This document shows, piece after piece, positions 53,794-64,000 of a DNA stretch of 64,000 bases. The stretch covers positions 248,001-312,000 of the forward strand of contig CAMYLT010000003.1 of assembly GCA_947259505.1 (NCBI GenBank), in the 5' to 3' direction. The DNA comes from an uncultured Porticoccus sp. (GTDB lineage Bacteria; Pseudomonadota; Gammaproteobacteria; Pseudomonadales; Porticoccaceae). Position 1 is the stretch's first letter; each line of letters begins with the position of its first letter. Position numbers and translations under genes: made by a program. The notes under the pieces were generated by a model, which was not told the DNA's origin, did not search any database, and saw only the letters and a list, made by a program, of their open reading frames with translations.

Positions 53794-54076
53794 AATGTGG
53801 TCGTTGTTATTATTAAGTGGGGCAGAGTGTACCCATGTATACATGAAAGGAATATGACGCCTTTTTAAGGCGAAGCAGGCAGGTTGAGTCCAGTCGCCAG
53901 ATATAAAGATAATTAGCTGCTAATTACCCTTGACCGGGGAGGGGGGCATACCTATAATTCACGGCCCTTGAAGCAGCCACTTAATCAGCTGTTTTTGGGC
54001 GAAGCCGGAGGTTATGACCGGTGGGTGCAGGAGACGTGCTCAGTCTCTCGGTCGAAAGGCCAATGCAGAAGTTTGA

Positions 54077-54153
<77 letters not shown>

Positions 54154-54205
54154 AATTCGGATATCAGTGCCATCTGATATCGCGCGCCGGTACAAGGCGC
54201 AGTCG

Positions 54206-54230
54206 AAAGGCCCCTTTTCAGGGGCCTTTT
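54206..54230 (+). terminator. Intrinsic terminator after tRNA-fMet
   Basis: AAAGGCCCCTTTTCAGGGGCCTTTT. Confidence 0.75.
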
Positions 54231-54301
54231 GCTAGGTGCCAAAAAAGTAGTTTGAAGTGGGCCGAGAGCCCATTTTTTCATTGTAGAACCAAGAGGTTGC
54301 A

Positions 54302-54760
54302 GTGGCGACAAAAGAGGAAACGCTCAGAGCGATGATAGCCCCTGTGGTGGAAGCCCTGGGCTGTGATTTTTGGGGGTTGGAATATCTGTCCTCCGGACGC
54401 AATGCTCTGCTGCGGATTTACATTGATCGCGATGAAACAGGCGTGACGGTTGAGGACTGTGAAAAGGTCAGCCGTCAGGTAAGCAGCCTGATGGATGTGG
54501 AAGACCCGATCGGGGGTGAATATACCCTGGAGGTGTCTTCGCCGGGACTGGAGCGGCCGCTTTATACGCTGAACCAGTTTCTTCGGTATGTTGGGGAAGA
54601 TGTCGCCATCAGGCTGCGCTTTCCCTACGAAGGAAGGCGGAATTTCAAGGGCCGCCTGAATGGTGTTGAAGGCGAGGATATTTTGTTGATCGTGGAAGAT
54701 CACGAATATCTGTTTCCTGTGGATAGCATTGAAAAGGCGAATGTCGTTCCCCGATTTTGA
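54302..54760 (+). CDS. rimP: Ribosome maturation factor RimP
   Basis: LGCDFWGLEYLSSGRNALLRIYIDRDETGVTVEDCEKVSRQVS; upstream of nusA. Confidence 0.96.
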   Translation: MATKEETLRAMIAPVVEALGCDFWGLEYLSSGRNALLRIYIDRDETGVTVEDCEKVSRQVSSLMDVEDPIGGEYTLEVSSPGLERPLYTLNQFLRYVGEDVAIRLRFPYEGRRNFKGRLNGVEGEDILLIVEDHEYLFPVDSIEKANVVPRF

Positions 54761-54782
54761 GGGCGATTGCGAGGCTGACTGA

Positions 54783-56273
54783 ATGAACAAAGAAATCTTG
54801 ATGGTGGCGGAAGCCGTTTCCAACGAAAAAGGCGTTTCCAAGGAAGTGATTTTCCAGGCCATCGAACAGGCCCTGGCCACGGCGACCAAGAAGCGTTATG
54901 ACGAAGACGCGCACATCCGTGTTGTGATCAATCGCGCTACCGGCGAATACGAGACATTCCGCTGGTGGGAAGTGATGGATGATGACACCCTCGCCGAGCT
55001 AGGCACCCAGTTCACATTGGAAGAAGCTCACGAGAAAGATCCCTCGTTGAAGGTGGGCGATATTTTCGAGGAGCAGGTGGAAAATATTGGCTTCGGCCGT
55101 ATCGCTGCTCAGACCGCCAAGCAGGTTATTGTGCAGAAAGTGCGCGATGCCGAGCGTGCTCTGGTGGTTGATCAGTATCGCGACCAGGTGGGTGAGCTGA
55201 TCAGTGGCGCCGTCAAAAAAGTGACTCGAGAAAATATTATCGTTGACCTGGGCAATAACGCTGAGGCTGTGTTGCCCCGCGAAGAATTGGTGGGACGCGA
55301 AGTTTTCCGTATCAACGACCGCGTGCGTGCCATTCTCAAGGAAATCAATTCTGAAAGCCGTGGGCCTCAGCTTTTCCTGAGCCGAAAGTGTAAGGAGATG
55401 CTCACTGAGCTATTCCGCATTGAGGTGCCGGAAGTGGCCGAAGAGGTAATTGAGATCCGCGGTGCCGCTCGTGATCCTGGGTCTCGTGCGAAAATAGCAG
55501 TGAAAACAAACGACGGTCGGATTGATCCAGTGGGTGCCTGTGTTGGCATGCGTGGAGCGCGCGTGCAAGCGGTATCCAATGAGCTGGACGGTGAGCGCAT
55601 TGACATTGTGTTGTGGGATGACAATCCGGCACAGCTGGTCATTAATGCGATGGCCCCGGCAGAAGTGGAGTCCATCATTGTTGATGAAGATGCTCGTTCC
55701 ATGGACGTAGCAGTAGCCGCAGATACACTGGCCATGGCCATTGGGCGCAATGGTCAGAATGTGCGTCTGGCTTCCGAGTTGACCGGCTGGAAAATCAACG
55801 TCATGACGGTTGAAGAAGCCGTGAGCAAACAGGAAGAAGAGTCCAGTTCTCTGGTATCCACTTTTATGGATCGCCTTGATGTGGATGAAGACGTGGCCGC
55901 GGTGCTGGTGGAAGAAGGCTTTACCTCTGTTGAAGAAGTGGCCTATGTTCCTCTGGAGGAGCTGGCAGGTATCGAAGGTTTCGATGAAGATATTGCCGAG
56001 GAGTTGCGCGCACGTGCCAAAGATGCGCTGCTGACCATGGCGCTAGCCTCTGAAGAGGGTATTTCCGAGCCTGCTGAAGATTTGTTGACCATGGATGGCA
56101 TGGACGAAGAGTTGGCCCACACCCTGGCAGCTAACGGTATCGTCACGATGGAAGATCTGGCCGAACAGGCCGTGGAAGATTTGCTGGATATTGCAAACAT
56201 GGATGAAGCGCGTGCTGCTGAGTTGATCATGACAGCGCGGGCACCCTGGTTCGCCGATCAGGGCGATAATTAA
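54783..56273 (+). CDS. nusA: Transcription termination/antitermination factor NusA
   Basis: [33 protein letters not shown]1/KH domains and C-terminal acidic repeats. Confidence 0.98.
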   Translation: MNKEILMVAEAVSNEKGVSKEVIFQAIEQALATATKKRYDEDAHIRVVINRATGEYETFRWWEVMDDDTLAELGTQFTLEEAHEKDPSLKVGDIFEEQVENIGFGRIAAQTAKQVIVQKVRDAERALVVDQYRDQVGELISGAVKKVTRENIIVDLGNNAEAVLPREELVGREVFRINDRVRAILKEINSESRGPQLFLSRKCKEMLTELFRIEVPEVAEEVIEIRGAARDPGSRAKIAVKTNDGRIDPVGACVGMRGARVQAVSNELDGERIDIVLWDDNPAQLVINAMAPAEVESIIVDEDARSMDVAVAADTLAMAIGRNGQNVRLASELTGWKINVMTVEEAVSKQEEESSSLVSTFMDRLDVDEDVAAVLVEEGFTSVEEVAYVPLEELAGIEGFDEDIAEELRARAKDALLTMALASEEGISEPAEDLLTMDGMDEELAHTLAANGIVTMEDLAEQAVEDLLDIANMDEARAAELIMTARAPWFADQGDN

Positions 56274-56302
56274 ACGACAAGGCGGAAAATCGAGGAAAAC
56301 TG

Positions 56303-58870
56303 ATGGCTGAAGTCACTGTAAGCGAACTTGCCAAGGTTGTCGGAGCATCCGTCGACCGTCTGCTCAGTCAAATGCAGGAAGCTGGTCTGTCCCATAAATC
56401 TGCTGACGCGACGGTCAGCGATGAGGAAAAGCAGAAACTGTTGGCATACCTGAAAGGTTTGCATGGAGAGCAGACGCGCGATCCTAAAAAAATTACGTTG
56501 CAACGCAAGACTGTCAGCACATTGAAAACGGGTGCTGGCCGCAAGACCGTCAATGTGGAGGTGCGTAAAAAGCGCACCTACATCAAACGTAGCGCCGATG
56601 AAATGGCAGAGCCAGGCGTGGACGTTGAGCAGCTTCAGGAAGGGACTCCTGTTGAAGAAGCCCAGCCCGGTTCCATGGTGGATGATGTGGAACTGAAGCG
56701 TCAGGCGGCTATTGAAGCTCGCCGTAAAGCGGAAGAAGAAGCTCGGGTTAAAGCAGAGGAAGAGGCCGCCCAGAAAGCAGAAGAAGCTGAACCAGTTGCA
56801 ACGGCCGAAGAACAGCCGACCCCAGTGGTCACAGCACCTGCGGCAGACCCGGTTGTAGCGGATGTCCACAAGCACATTAAAAAGCACGTTAAAGATGACG
56901 ATGCCTCCGATGACAGCGAAGACGCGCCGAAAAAGGCGAAAAAACGTGGTGCCATCAAGGATCCTAAACGCAAGAAAGAAGATTTGCTGAAGGCCGTTGT
57001 CGAAGAGGTCGAGGACGTCTCCGAAGAGAAGAAACCGCGTTTGCGTTCAGGCATTCCTGCTCCGATCAAAGTTGAGAACAGGCACAAGTTCAAGAAGCCC
57101 ACTGACAAGATTATTCACGAAGTGGAAGTGCCGGTAGAGATATCTGTCGGTGAGCTGGCCCAGCGTATGTCCGTGAAGGCCGCGGTGGTGATCAAGGAGC
57201 TCATGAAGATGGGCACCATGGCATCCATCAACCAGCCTATCGATCAGGATACGGCCATCCTCGTGGTGGAAGAATTGGGCCACAAGCCGGTGCCGGTGTC
57301 TGATGAAGAAATAGAATTGAAACTGATTCAGGCGCTGCAAAGCTCGGTGGAAGAGAACCTGGAGCCTCGCGCTCCGGTGGTGACCGTCATGGGTCACGTC
57401 GACCACGGTAAAACGTCCCTGCTGGACCATATCCGCGCAAGCCGTGTGGCTTCCGGGGAAGCGGGTGGTATTACGCAGCATATTGGGGCTTACCACGTTG
57501 ATACGCCGAAGGGGATGGTGACGTTCCTTGATACGCCCGGGCACGCTGCATTTACTGCTATGCGCGCACGGGGTGCGAAGAGTACCGATGTTGTGATCCT
57601 GGTGGTGGCCGCTGATGATGGCGTGATGCCTCAAACAGAAGAAGCCATTCAGCACGCACGCGCCGCGGGTGTACCGATCGTGGTCGCCATCAACAAAATT
57701 GATAAAGAGTCTGCCGACCCTGACCGTGTGACCAGTGAGCTGGCTGCCAAAAATGTCATCCCCGAAGAGTGGGGTGGTGATGTGCAGTTTGTGAAAGTGT
57801 CTGCTCATACCGGTGAAGGTGTCGATGATCTGCTGGATGCAGTGTTGTTGCAGGCGGAACTACTGGAATTGCAGGCGCCGCGCAATGTCCCCGCCAAAGG
57901 TGTGATCGTTGAATCGCGGATGGAGAAAGGTCGTGGCGCGGTGGCAACTGCACTGGTTCAGGCTGGTATCCTGCGCAAGGGTGACCTGGTGCTGGCGGGT
58001 GAAAGTGTCGGCAAGATTCGTGCAATGAATGATGAAGCTGGGCGCCCCACCACAGAGGCTGGCCCTTCCATTCCAGTGGAAATTCTCGGCCTGGATGTGC
58101 CGCCAGCTGCTGGCGAAGAGTTCCTGGTGGTTGAAGACGAGCGCAAGGCCCGCGGCATAGCCGAGATGCGCCAGGAAAAAGCGCGTCAGGAGAAGGTCTC
58201 TCGGCAACAGGCGGCCAAGCTGGAAAATATGTTTGCCACCTTTGAAGGTCAGGAGAAGGGTGTGCTGCCGGTGCTGGTCAAGGCCGACGTGCGCGGCTCC
58301 CTGGAAGCGATTTTGTCCGCCATCAGCGACATCGGTACCGATGAAGTGGAAGTCACACTGGTCGGTTCCGGCGTAGGTGGCATCAATGAGTCCGATATCA
58401 ATCTGGCCATTACGACGGGTGCTGCAGTGATCGGCTTCAATGTGCGTGCTGATAATGCCGCCCGTCAGTTAGCAGAGAATGAACAGGTTGATTTGCGTTA
58501 TTACAGTGTGATCTACCATCTGCTGGATGATGTTAAGCAGGCTCTCAGTGGTTTGTTGGCTCCGGAACGGCGCGAGGAAATCATTGGTATTGCCGAAGTG
58601 CGCGATGTATTCCGTTCCCCGAAATTTGGTGCGGTGGCTGGTTGTATGGTCATCGAAGGCACGGTCCACCGCAACAAGCCGATTCGGGTGCTGCGCGACA
58701 ACGTGGTCATTTATGAGGGCGAGCTGGAATCCTTGCGTCGCTTTAAAGATGACGTCAATGAAGTGCGCAATGGCATGGAGTGCGGTATCGGTGTGAAAGA
58801 TTACAACGATATTAAAAATGGCGACCAGATTGAGGTCTTCGACATCAAGGAAGTGGCGCGACAGCTGTGA
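56303..58870 (+). CDS. infB: Translation initiation factor IF-2
   Basis: [20 protein letters not shown]1 motif; 855 aa; downstream of nusA. Confidence 0.99.
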   Translation: MAEVTVSELAKVVGASVDRLLSQMQEAGLSHKSADATVSDEEKQKLLAYLKGLHGEQTRDPKKITLQRKTVSTLKTGAGRKTVNVEVRKKRTYIKRSADEMAEPGVDVEQLQEGTPVEEAQPGSMVDDVELKRQAAIEARRKAEEEARVKAEEEAAQKAEEAEPVATAEEQPTPVVTAPAADPVVADVHKHIKKHVKDDDASDDSEDAPKKAKKRGAIKDPKRKKEDLLKAVVEEVEDVSEEKKPRLRSGIPAPIKVENRHKFKKPTDKIIHEVEVPVEISVGELAQRMSVKAAVVIKELMKMGTMASINQPIDQDTAILVVEELGHKPVPVSDEEIELKLIQALQSSVEENLEPRAPVVTVMGHVDHGKTSLLDHIRASRVASGEAGGITQHIGAYHVDTPKGMVTFLDTPGHAAFTAMRARGAKSTDVVILVVAADDGVMPQTEEAIQHARAAGVPIVVAINKIDKESADPDRVTSELAAKNVIPEEWGGDVQFVKVSAHTGEGVDDLLDAVLLQAELLELQAPRNVPAKGVIVESRMEKGRGAVATALVQAGILRKGDLVLAGESVGKIRAMNDEAGRPTTEAGPSIPVEILGLDVPPAAGEEFLVVEDERKARGIAEMRQEKARQEKVSRQQAAKLENMFATFEGQEKGVLPVLVKADVRGSLEAILSAISDIGTDEVEVTLVGSGVGGINESDINLAITTGAAVIGFNVRADNAARQLAENEQVDLRYYSVIYHLLDDVKQALSGLLAPERREEIIGIAEVRDVFRSPKFGAVAGCMVIEGTVHRNKPIRVLRDNVVIYEGELESLRRFKDDVNEVRNGMECGIGVKDYNDIKNGDQIEVFDIKEVARQL

Positions 58871-58897
58871 TGATATTGACAGCCGACGATTATATTT

Positions 58898-59296
58898 ATG
58901 CCTAGAGAATTTACCCGTAATGACAGGGTCGCCGATGCACTGCAGCGCGAGTTGGCACAGCTGATTCGCGATGAAGTGCGCGATCCACGGCTGGGGATGG
59001 TTAACATTACCGCCGTGGAAGTCGTTCGCGATCTTTCCAGCGCCAAGGTGTTTGTCAACCTGGTGGGGGCAGACTCCGCGGAACAGAGTGAAAAGGCAGC
59101 AGAACTTCTGAATGGTGCTGCCGGTTTCCTCCGGACCCATTTGGCCAAACGCATGCAGTTGCGCATCACGCCTAGATTGCGCTTTATCTACGACTTGAGC
59201 GGTAAGCGTGGACAGGAGCTGTCTGCGCTGATCGAATATGCCGTCAATCGGGATAAAGAACGCCACCACGATCCAGATCCTTCCGAGGAAGGCTGA
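58898..59296 (+). CDS. rbfA: Ribosome-binding factor RbfA
   Basis: NDRVADALQRELAQLIRDEVRDPRLGMVNITAVEVVRDLSSAKVFV. Confidence 0.97.
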   Translation: MPREFTRNDRVADALQRELAQLIRDEVRDPRLGMVNITAVEVVRDLSSAKVFVNLVGADSAEQSEKAAELLNGAAGFLRTHLAKRMQLRITPRLRFIYDLSGKRGQELSALIEYAVNRDKERHHDPDPSEEG

Positions 59297-59298
59297 TC

Positions 59299-60261
59299 TT
59301 GGGGCGCAGTCGTAAGGGCCGGCCGGTCAACGGCATTCTTTTGCTGGACAAACCGCTGGGGTTATCTTCTAACAGTGCATTGCAGCGGGTACGCCACTTA
59401 TTCGGCGCAGCCAAGGGTGGCCACACCGGCAGTCTCGATCCACTAGCTACTGGTGTGTTGCCGGTTTGTCTGGGTGAGGCGACAAAATTCACGCAGTTTT
59501 TGCTGGATGCGGATAAACGCTATCGGGCAACTTTCCGTTTTGGAATTGCTACCGCCAGCGGTGATGCGGATGGCGAAATCCTCAGTGAAGACGGTGCGCC
59601 ACAGCTGACGGAAAAGCAGCTGGAACAGGTGCTACCTGAGTTTCGCGGTGACATTACCCAGATTCCCTCCATGTTCTCTGCTCTTAAGCATCAGGGGCAA
59701 CCTTTATACAAGTTGGCTCGTGAGGGAGTGGAAATTGAGCGGGAAGCCCGTCCGGTAACTATTTTTTCTTTGGACATAATGGCATTCAGGGCTGGAGAGT
59801 TTCCCGAAGTGGATGTAGACATTCACTGCAGTAAGGGTACCTACGTGAGAACCCTCGCTGAGGATGTCGGCAAGCGTCTGGGTTGCGGTGCTTATGTGTC
59901 GAAGTTGCACCGCTCTGCAGCGGGGCCTTTTGATGAGAGTCAGACCGTCAGTTTGTCTGCATTGCAGTCCTTGCGTGAAAGCCAGTCTGCTGAAGCCCTG
60001 GATGAATTGTTGCTGCCGATGGATGCTGGGATCACCCATTTAACTGTGGTGGAATTGTCCGAAGATACGGCCCATTACTTCCGCCAGGGACAGTCTGTGA
60101 TGGTGCCGCAGGTCTATCAACTGAGCGAAGAAGGCGATATAGTGCGCGTCTTTGAAAATCGGGGGGAGACCTCCGAGCGTACGCCTTCTTTATTGTTTTT
60201 GGGGGTGGCCGAAGTGACCGACGATGGGCGCGTGGCGCCGAAACGTCTGGTGGTGTTTTAA
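59299..60261 (+). CDS. truB: tRNA pseudouridine(55) synthase TruB
   Basis: NGILLLDKPLGLSSNSALQRVR, GHTGSLDPLATGVLPVCLGEATKF; TTG start. Confidence 0.97.
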   Translation: MGRSRKGRPVNGILLLDKPLGLSSNSALQRVRHLFGAAKGGHTGSLDPLATGVLPVCLGEATKFTQFLLDADKRYRATFRFGIATASGDADGEILSEDGAPQLTEKQLEQVLPEFRGDITQIPSMFSALKHQGQPLYKLAREGVEIEREARPVTIFSLDIMAFRAGEFPEVDVDIHCSKGTYVRTLAEDVGKRLGCGAYVSKLHRSAAGPFDESQTVSLSALQSLRESQSAEALDELLLPMDAGITHLTVVELSEDTAHYFRQGQSVMVPQVYQLSEEGDIVRVFENRGETSERTPSLLFLGVAEVTDDGRVAPKRLVVF

Positions 60262-60365
60262 TTTTTGCGCTTTATTGAGCGTGGAAAAAGAATTTGTCCC
60301 ATAGGGGCAATCAGTGGGCAGGATACAGCGAGTCGCTGGGTCTGCCCTTTAATAGGGTCCCTGTA

Positions 60366-60402
60366 AATATGCGCGGGTACCCTGAACCTTAACCCGCATA
60401 TT
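60366..60402 (+). promoter_or_regulatory. Leader hairpin immediately upstream of the rpsO Shine-Dalgarno (candidate S15 autoregulatory element)
   Basis: AATATGCGCGGGTA...TAACCCGCATATT stem ending next to GGAG. Confidence 0.5.
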
Positions 60403-60413
60403 GGAGAAAAACT

Positions 60414-60680
60414 ATGTTAACTGCAGCTGAAAAAGACGTCATCGTTAAAGAACACGCCCAGGCTGAGGGCGATACCGGTTCGCCGGAAGTACAGGTGGCG
60501 CTATTGACTGCCAACATCAACAAACTGCAAGGTCACTTTGGTGACCACAAAAAGGATCACCACTCTCGCCGTGGTTTGATCCGGATGGTAAACCAGCGTC
60601 GCAAACTGCTGGACTACCTCAAAGGTAAGGATGCAAGCCGCTATACACAGCTCATTGGAAAGCTCGGACTGCGTCGTTAA
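60414..60680 (+). CDS. rpsO: 30S ribosomal protein S15
   Basis: [37 protein letters not shown]. Confidence 0.99.
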   Translation: MLTAAEKDVIVKEHAQAEGDTGSPEVQVALLTANINKLQGHFGDHKKDHHSRRGLIRMVNQRRKLLDYLKGKDASRYTQLIGKLGLRR

Positions 60681-60692
60681 TAGAATTGCTGA

Positions 60693-60712
60693 CGGCTCCC
60701 TCGGGAGCCGTT
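60693..60712 (+). promoter_or_regulatory. rpsO-pnp intergenic hairpin
   Basis: ACGGCTCCCTCGGGAGCCGT perfect stem; no strong U-tract. Confidence 0.55.
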
Positions 60713-60729
60713 CACGCGTAAGGATATAG

Positions 60730-62898
60730 GTGACAATTGTGAATCCCGTAATTAAATCGTTTCAATACGGTAACCACACCGTAACGCTGGAGACCGGTCG
60801 TATTGCGCGACAGGCCACTGGCTCGGTGATGTGTACCATGGATAAGACGGCGGTACTTTGTACTGTGGTCGGCGCCAAAACTGCCAAAGAGGGTCAGGAT
60901 TTCTTCCCCCTCAGCGTGCACTATCAGGAAAAAACCTACGCAGCCGGCAAGATCCCCGGTGGTTTTTTCAAGCGCGAAGCTCGTCCCAGTGAAAAAGAAA
61001 CACTGACTTCCCGTCTGATCGATCGCCCGATCCGTCCGCTATTCCCCGACGGCTACAAGAATGAGGTGCAGGTGATCTGTACCGTGATGTCAGCCGAGAA
61101 AAATATCGATCCCGATATCGTCGCCATGATCGGCACCTCTGCCGCATTGGCGATTTCTGGTATCCCCTTCAACGGCCCCATCGGTGGTGCTCGTGTAGGT
61201 TATACCCGCGATCAGGGCTACCTGTTGAACCCGACCTATTCCGACTTGGCTGAGTCCGAGCTGGACATGGTCGTTGCCGGTACCCGCGATGCTGTACTGA
61301 TGGTGGAATCCGAAGCCCGTGAACTGCCTGAAGATATCATGCTCGGTGCGGTGCTGTTTGGTCATCAGGAAATGCAGGCCGTGATCCAAGTGATTGACGA
61401 GCTGGTTAAAGAAGTGGGCAAGCCCCGTTGGGACTATCAGCCTGCGGTGATTAACGAAGTATTGGCTGACGCACTCAAGGCTAAAGTGGGTGAAGGCTTG
61501 GATGCCGCCTATCGGACGACTAACAAGCAGCAACGGGTTGCGCAGCTCGATAGTCTTCGCAACGAAGCCATTGCTTCACTAGCCGGTGAGAGCACCGGTG
61601 CCAGTGAAGATGATGTGCGCGACGCCTTCAAAAAGCTCGAGAAGAAAATTGTGCGCGGCCGTATTATTCGTGGTGAGCCACGTATCGATGGTCGTGATGG
61701 CAAGACTGTGCGCGCTATCGATGTTGAGGTGGGCGTATTGGCCCGTGCTCACGGTACTGCTCTGTTTACCCGCGGTGAAACCCAGGCTTTGGTTGCAGCT
61801 ACCCTCGGCTCCATGCGTGATGCCCAGATGATCGATTCACTGGAAGGCCGTCGCGAAGATCCCTTCATGTTGCACTACAACTTTCCTCCCTATTCTGTAG
61901 GTGAGTGCGGTCGTATGGGCGCAACTGGGCGTCGTGAAATTGGACACGGCCGTCTGGCTCGTCGTGGTATTGCCGCAGTGTTGCCGAACACTGCCGATTT
62001 CCCATACTCCATCCGCGTGGTATCGGAAATTACTGAATCCAACGGTTCCAGCTCCATGGCTTCTGTTTGTGGTGCCAGCTTGGCGCTGATGGATGCCGGC
62101 GTTCCTTTGAAAGCGCCAGTGGCCGGTATTGCCATGGGGCTGGTGAAAGAACCCGATGGCTTTGCCGTGTTGACGGACATCCTGGGTGACGAAGATCACC
62201 TCGGTGATATGGACTTTAAAGTGGCCGGTACCGCTCAAGGTGTTACCGCACTGCAAATGGACATCAAGATCGAGGGTATCACTGAAGAAATTATGGACAT
62301 CGCCCTGGGCCAAGCCCTGCAGGCACGTCTGCATATTCTTGGTGAAATGAACAAGGTGATCGACAAGTCTCGCGCCGAAGTGGCCGAGTCCGCTCCCCGT
62401 TTCCATACCATGAAGATTGATCCGGACAAGATCCGCGATGTGATCGGTAAAGGCGGTGCGACTATCCGCGCACTGACCGAGGAAACTGGCGCTACTATCG
62501 ATATTTCTGATGATGGCTCTATCCGCATTTACAGCGACGACAATGAAGGCCTGAGCAATGCAATTTTCCGCATTGAGGAAATCACTGCCGAAGCGGAAGT
62601 GGGCAAGATCTATGAGGGTACTGTGGCTCGCATCGTCGACTTCGGTGCTTTTGTGACCATCATGCCTGGAACAGACGGTCTGCTGCACATTTCCCAAATC
62701 GCTAAAGAGCGTGTGGAAAATGTTTCCGACTACCTCAAAGAAGGTCAGCAGGTTCGCGTCAAGGTACTTGATGTGGACGCTCGCGGTCGTATCAAACTGT
62801 CCATGAAGGAAGTGCTTGAAGAAGAGGGTGGCAGTGAAACTGCCGTCGACGCTCCAGCAGCACCAGCTGTTGAAGCCCCCCAGTCTACCGAGCAGTAA
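60730..62898 (+). CDS. pnp: Polyribonucleotide nucleotidyltransferase
   Basis: [31 protein letters not shown] and S1 domains; GTG at 60730 or 60739. Confidence 0.98.
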   Translation: MTIVNPVIKSFQYGNHTVTLETGRIARQATGSVMCTMDKTAVLCTVVGAKTAKEGQDFFPLSVHYQEKTYAAGKIPGGFFKREARPSEKETLTSRLIDRPIRPLFPDGYKNEVQVICTVMSAEKNIDPDIVAMIGTSAALAISGIPFNGPIGGARVGYTRDQGYLLNPTYSDLAESELDMVVAGTRDAVLMVESEARELPEDIMLGAVLFGHQEMQAVIQVIDELVKEVGKPRWDYQPAVINEVLADALKAKVGEGLDAAYRTTNKQQRVAQLDSLRNEAIASLAGESTGASEDDVRDAFKKLEKKIVRGRIIRGEPRIDGRDGKTVRAIDVEVGVLARAHGTALFTRGETQALVAATLGSMRDAQMIDSLEGRREDPFMLHYNFPPYSVGECGRMGATGRREIGHGRLARRGIAAVLPNTADFPYSIRVVSEITESNGSSSMASVCGASLALMDAGVPLKAPVAGIAMGLVKEPDGFAVLTDILGDEDHLGDMDFKVAGTAQGVTALQMDIKIEGITEEIMDIALGQALQARLHILGEMNKVIDKSRAEVAESAPRFHTMKIDPDKIRDVIGKGGATIRALTEETGATIDISDDGSIRIYSDDNEGLSNAIFRIEEITAEAEVGKIYEGTVARIVDFGAFVTIMPGTDGLLHISQIAKERVENVSDYLKEGQQVRVKVLDVDARGRIKLSMKEVLEEEGGSETAVDAPAAPAVEAPQSTEQ

Positions 62899-63033
62899 CT
62901 TCAGGTTGGTTGACAGAAAAGCGGGGCTTCGGTCCCGCTTTTTTTGTTTGCGATTACCCTGCTTAACCTCTCCATTGACGACGATACATTGCAGTTGCCG
63001 ATAGACACCGGCTTACGGGTACAATCCCAGTCC

Positions 63034-64000
63034 ATGAATGAAGATCGCACCATCAAGAATCCCCAGCTGGAGTTCCGACTCTATGCAGGAAGATTGCTGT
63101 TTACCTTTCTGGTAGTGCTGATCATGGCTGGGGTTCTGCTCTGGCGTTATTACCACTTGCAGGTGGTGAGTCACGAGAACTTTGTAACGCTGTCCGACCG
63201 CAACCGGGTCTTGGTAGAACCGCTACCACCAACTCGGGGGTTGATCTATGACCGGAATGGCGTGTTGTTGGCCGATAACCGTCCCAGTTTTAACCTGTCT
63301 ATCGTTAAGGAGCGCGCTGGCGATATCGATGGCCTATTGGCTGAACTGGATAAGCTGATTGGCATTACCGACGCTGAGAAAGAGCGCTTCTTCAAGCAGT
63401 TGGCGCGACGCCGTCGCCCCTATGAACCGGTACCCCTAAAACTCAATCTGGATGAGAGAGAACAAGGCATCCTAGCGGTGAATGAATACCGCCTCTCCGG
63501 GATGGATGTCACCGTCCAGCTGTTGCGTTACTACCCTTTCGGTCCCGAGCTGGCTCATGTGTTGGGCTATGTGGGGCGTATTAATGATCAGGAAATTCAG
63601 GAGCTGGACCCGGTTCGTTACAGCGGCACACTGGTGGTAGGCAAAACAGGCCTGGAAAAATACTACGAAGATCAATTGTTGGGAGAAGTGGGCTACCAGA
63701 CTGTAGAAACCAACGCTCGCGGTCGTGTGATGCGCCAGCTGGATAGAACTGACCCCTCGCCTGGGCAGGATCTCCAGCTCTATTTGGACAGCCGTCTGCA
63801 ACATGTTGCGTATGAAAGCCTTGGGGGCGAGCGTGGCGCAGTGGTCGCTATTGAGGTGGCTACCGGGGGCGTATTAGCCATGGCCAGCGCCCCAAGTTTT
63901 GATGCCAACGAATTTGTTACCGGTATTGGTACCGACAGTTACAATGCGCTGCTTAATTCCCCGGATCGACCGCTGTTTGACCGGGTATTGCAAGGGCAAT
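63034..64000 (+). CDS. mrdA: Peptidoglycan transpeptidase, penicillin-binding protein 2 (3' truncated by window edge)
   Basis: MNEDRTIKNPQLEFRLYAGRLLFTFLVVLIMAGVLLWRYYHLQVVSHENFVTLSDRNRVLVEPLPPTRGLIYDRNG, open to the end of the window. Confidence 0.93.
   Translation, partial: MNEDRTIKNPQLEFRLYAGRLLFTFLVVLIMAGVLLWRYYHLQVVSHENFVTLSDRNRVLVEPLPPTRGLIYDRNGVLLADNRPSFNLSIVKERAGDIDGLLAELDKLIGITDAEKERFFKQLARRRRPYEPVPLKLNLDEREQGILAVNEYRLSGMDVTVQLLRYYPFGPELAHVLGYVGRINDQEIQELDPVRYSGTLVVGKTGLEKYYEDQLLGEVGYQTVETNARGRVMRQLDRTDPSPGQDLQLYLDSRLQHVAYESLGGERGAVVAIEVATGGVLAMASAPSFDANEFVTGIGTDSYNALLNSPDRPLFDRVLQGQ

Overview
The window is a gammaproteobacterial chromosome segment, mostly housekeeping backbone. In order: ruvB(partial)-ybgC-tolQRAB-pal-cpoB-queE-queC-tRNA-Lys; an accessory stretch of about 13 kb (Ca/Na antiporter, MFS, Sel1 proteins, a three-gene GltD-like/KorA/KorB 2-oxoacid:ferredoxin oxidoreductase operon, a gene graveyard, rimK-rimB, an FNT channel); ssrA-smpB; NSS transporter-ratA-rnfH-bamE-fur; a GGDEF gene; recN; grpE-dnaK-dnaJ-dapB-carAB-greA; yhbY-rlmE-ftsH-folP-glmM-tpiA-secG-tRNA-Leu; a cassette of about 6 kb (DUF6629-like, aguB, aguA, phosphoethanolamine transferase, SdiA-regulated-like); tRNA-fMet-rimP-nusA-infB-rbfA-truB-rpsO-pnp; and a truncated mrdA-like gene. 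No CRISPR array, transposase, integrase or prophage was recognised. The most interesting signals are: the accessory KorAB/GltD operon bracketed by a full and a truncated Sel1 paralog; an amber-interrupted Sel1 gene and two adjacent gene fragments; a 19-bp duplication of the tRNA-Lys 3' end; a RimK-RCK_C fusion next to RimB; an unlisted 34-aa membrane micro-ORF with a strong Shine-Dalgarno; a (TGGTG)5 microsatellite upstream of an MFS gene; a TonB-like Lys-Pro TolA; a U1:U72 initiator tRNA; and leader RNA structures before carA and rpsO. I found no definite novel defence or mobile system. All family assignments come from reading the translations, without database searches.
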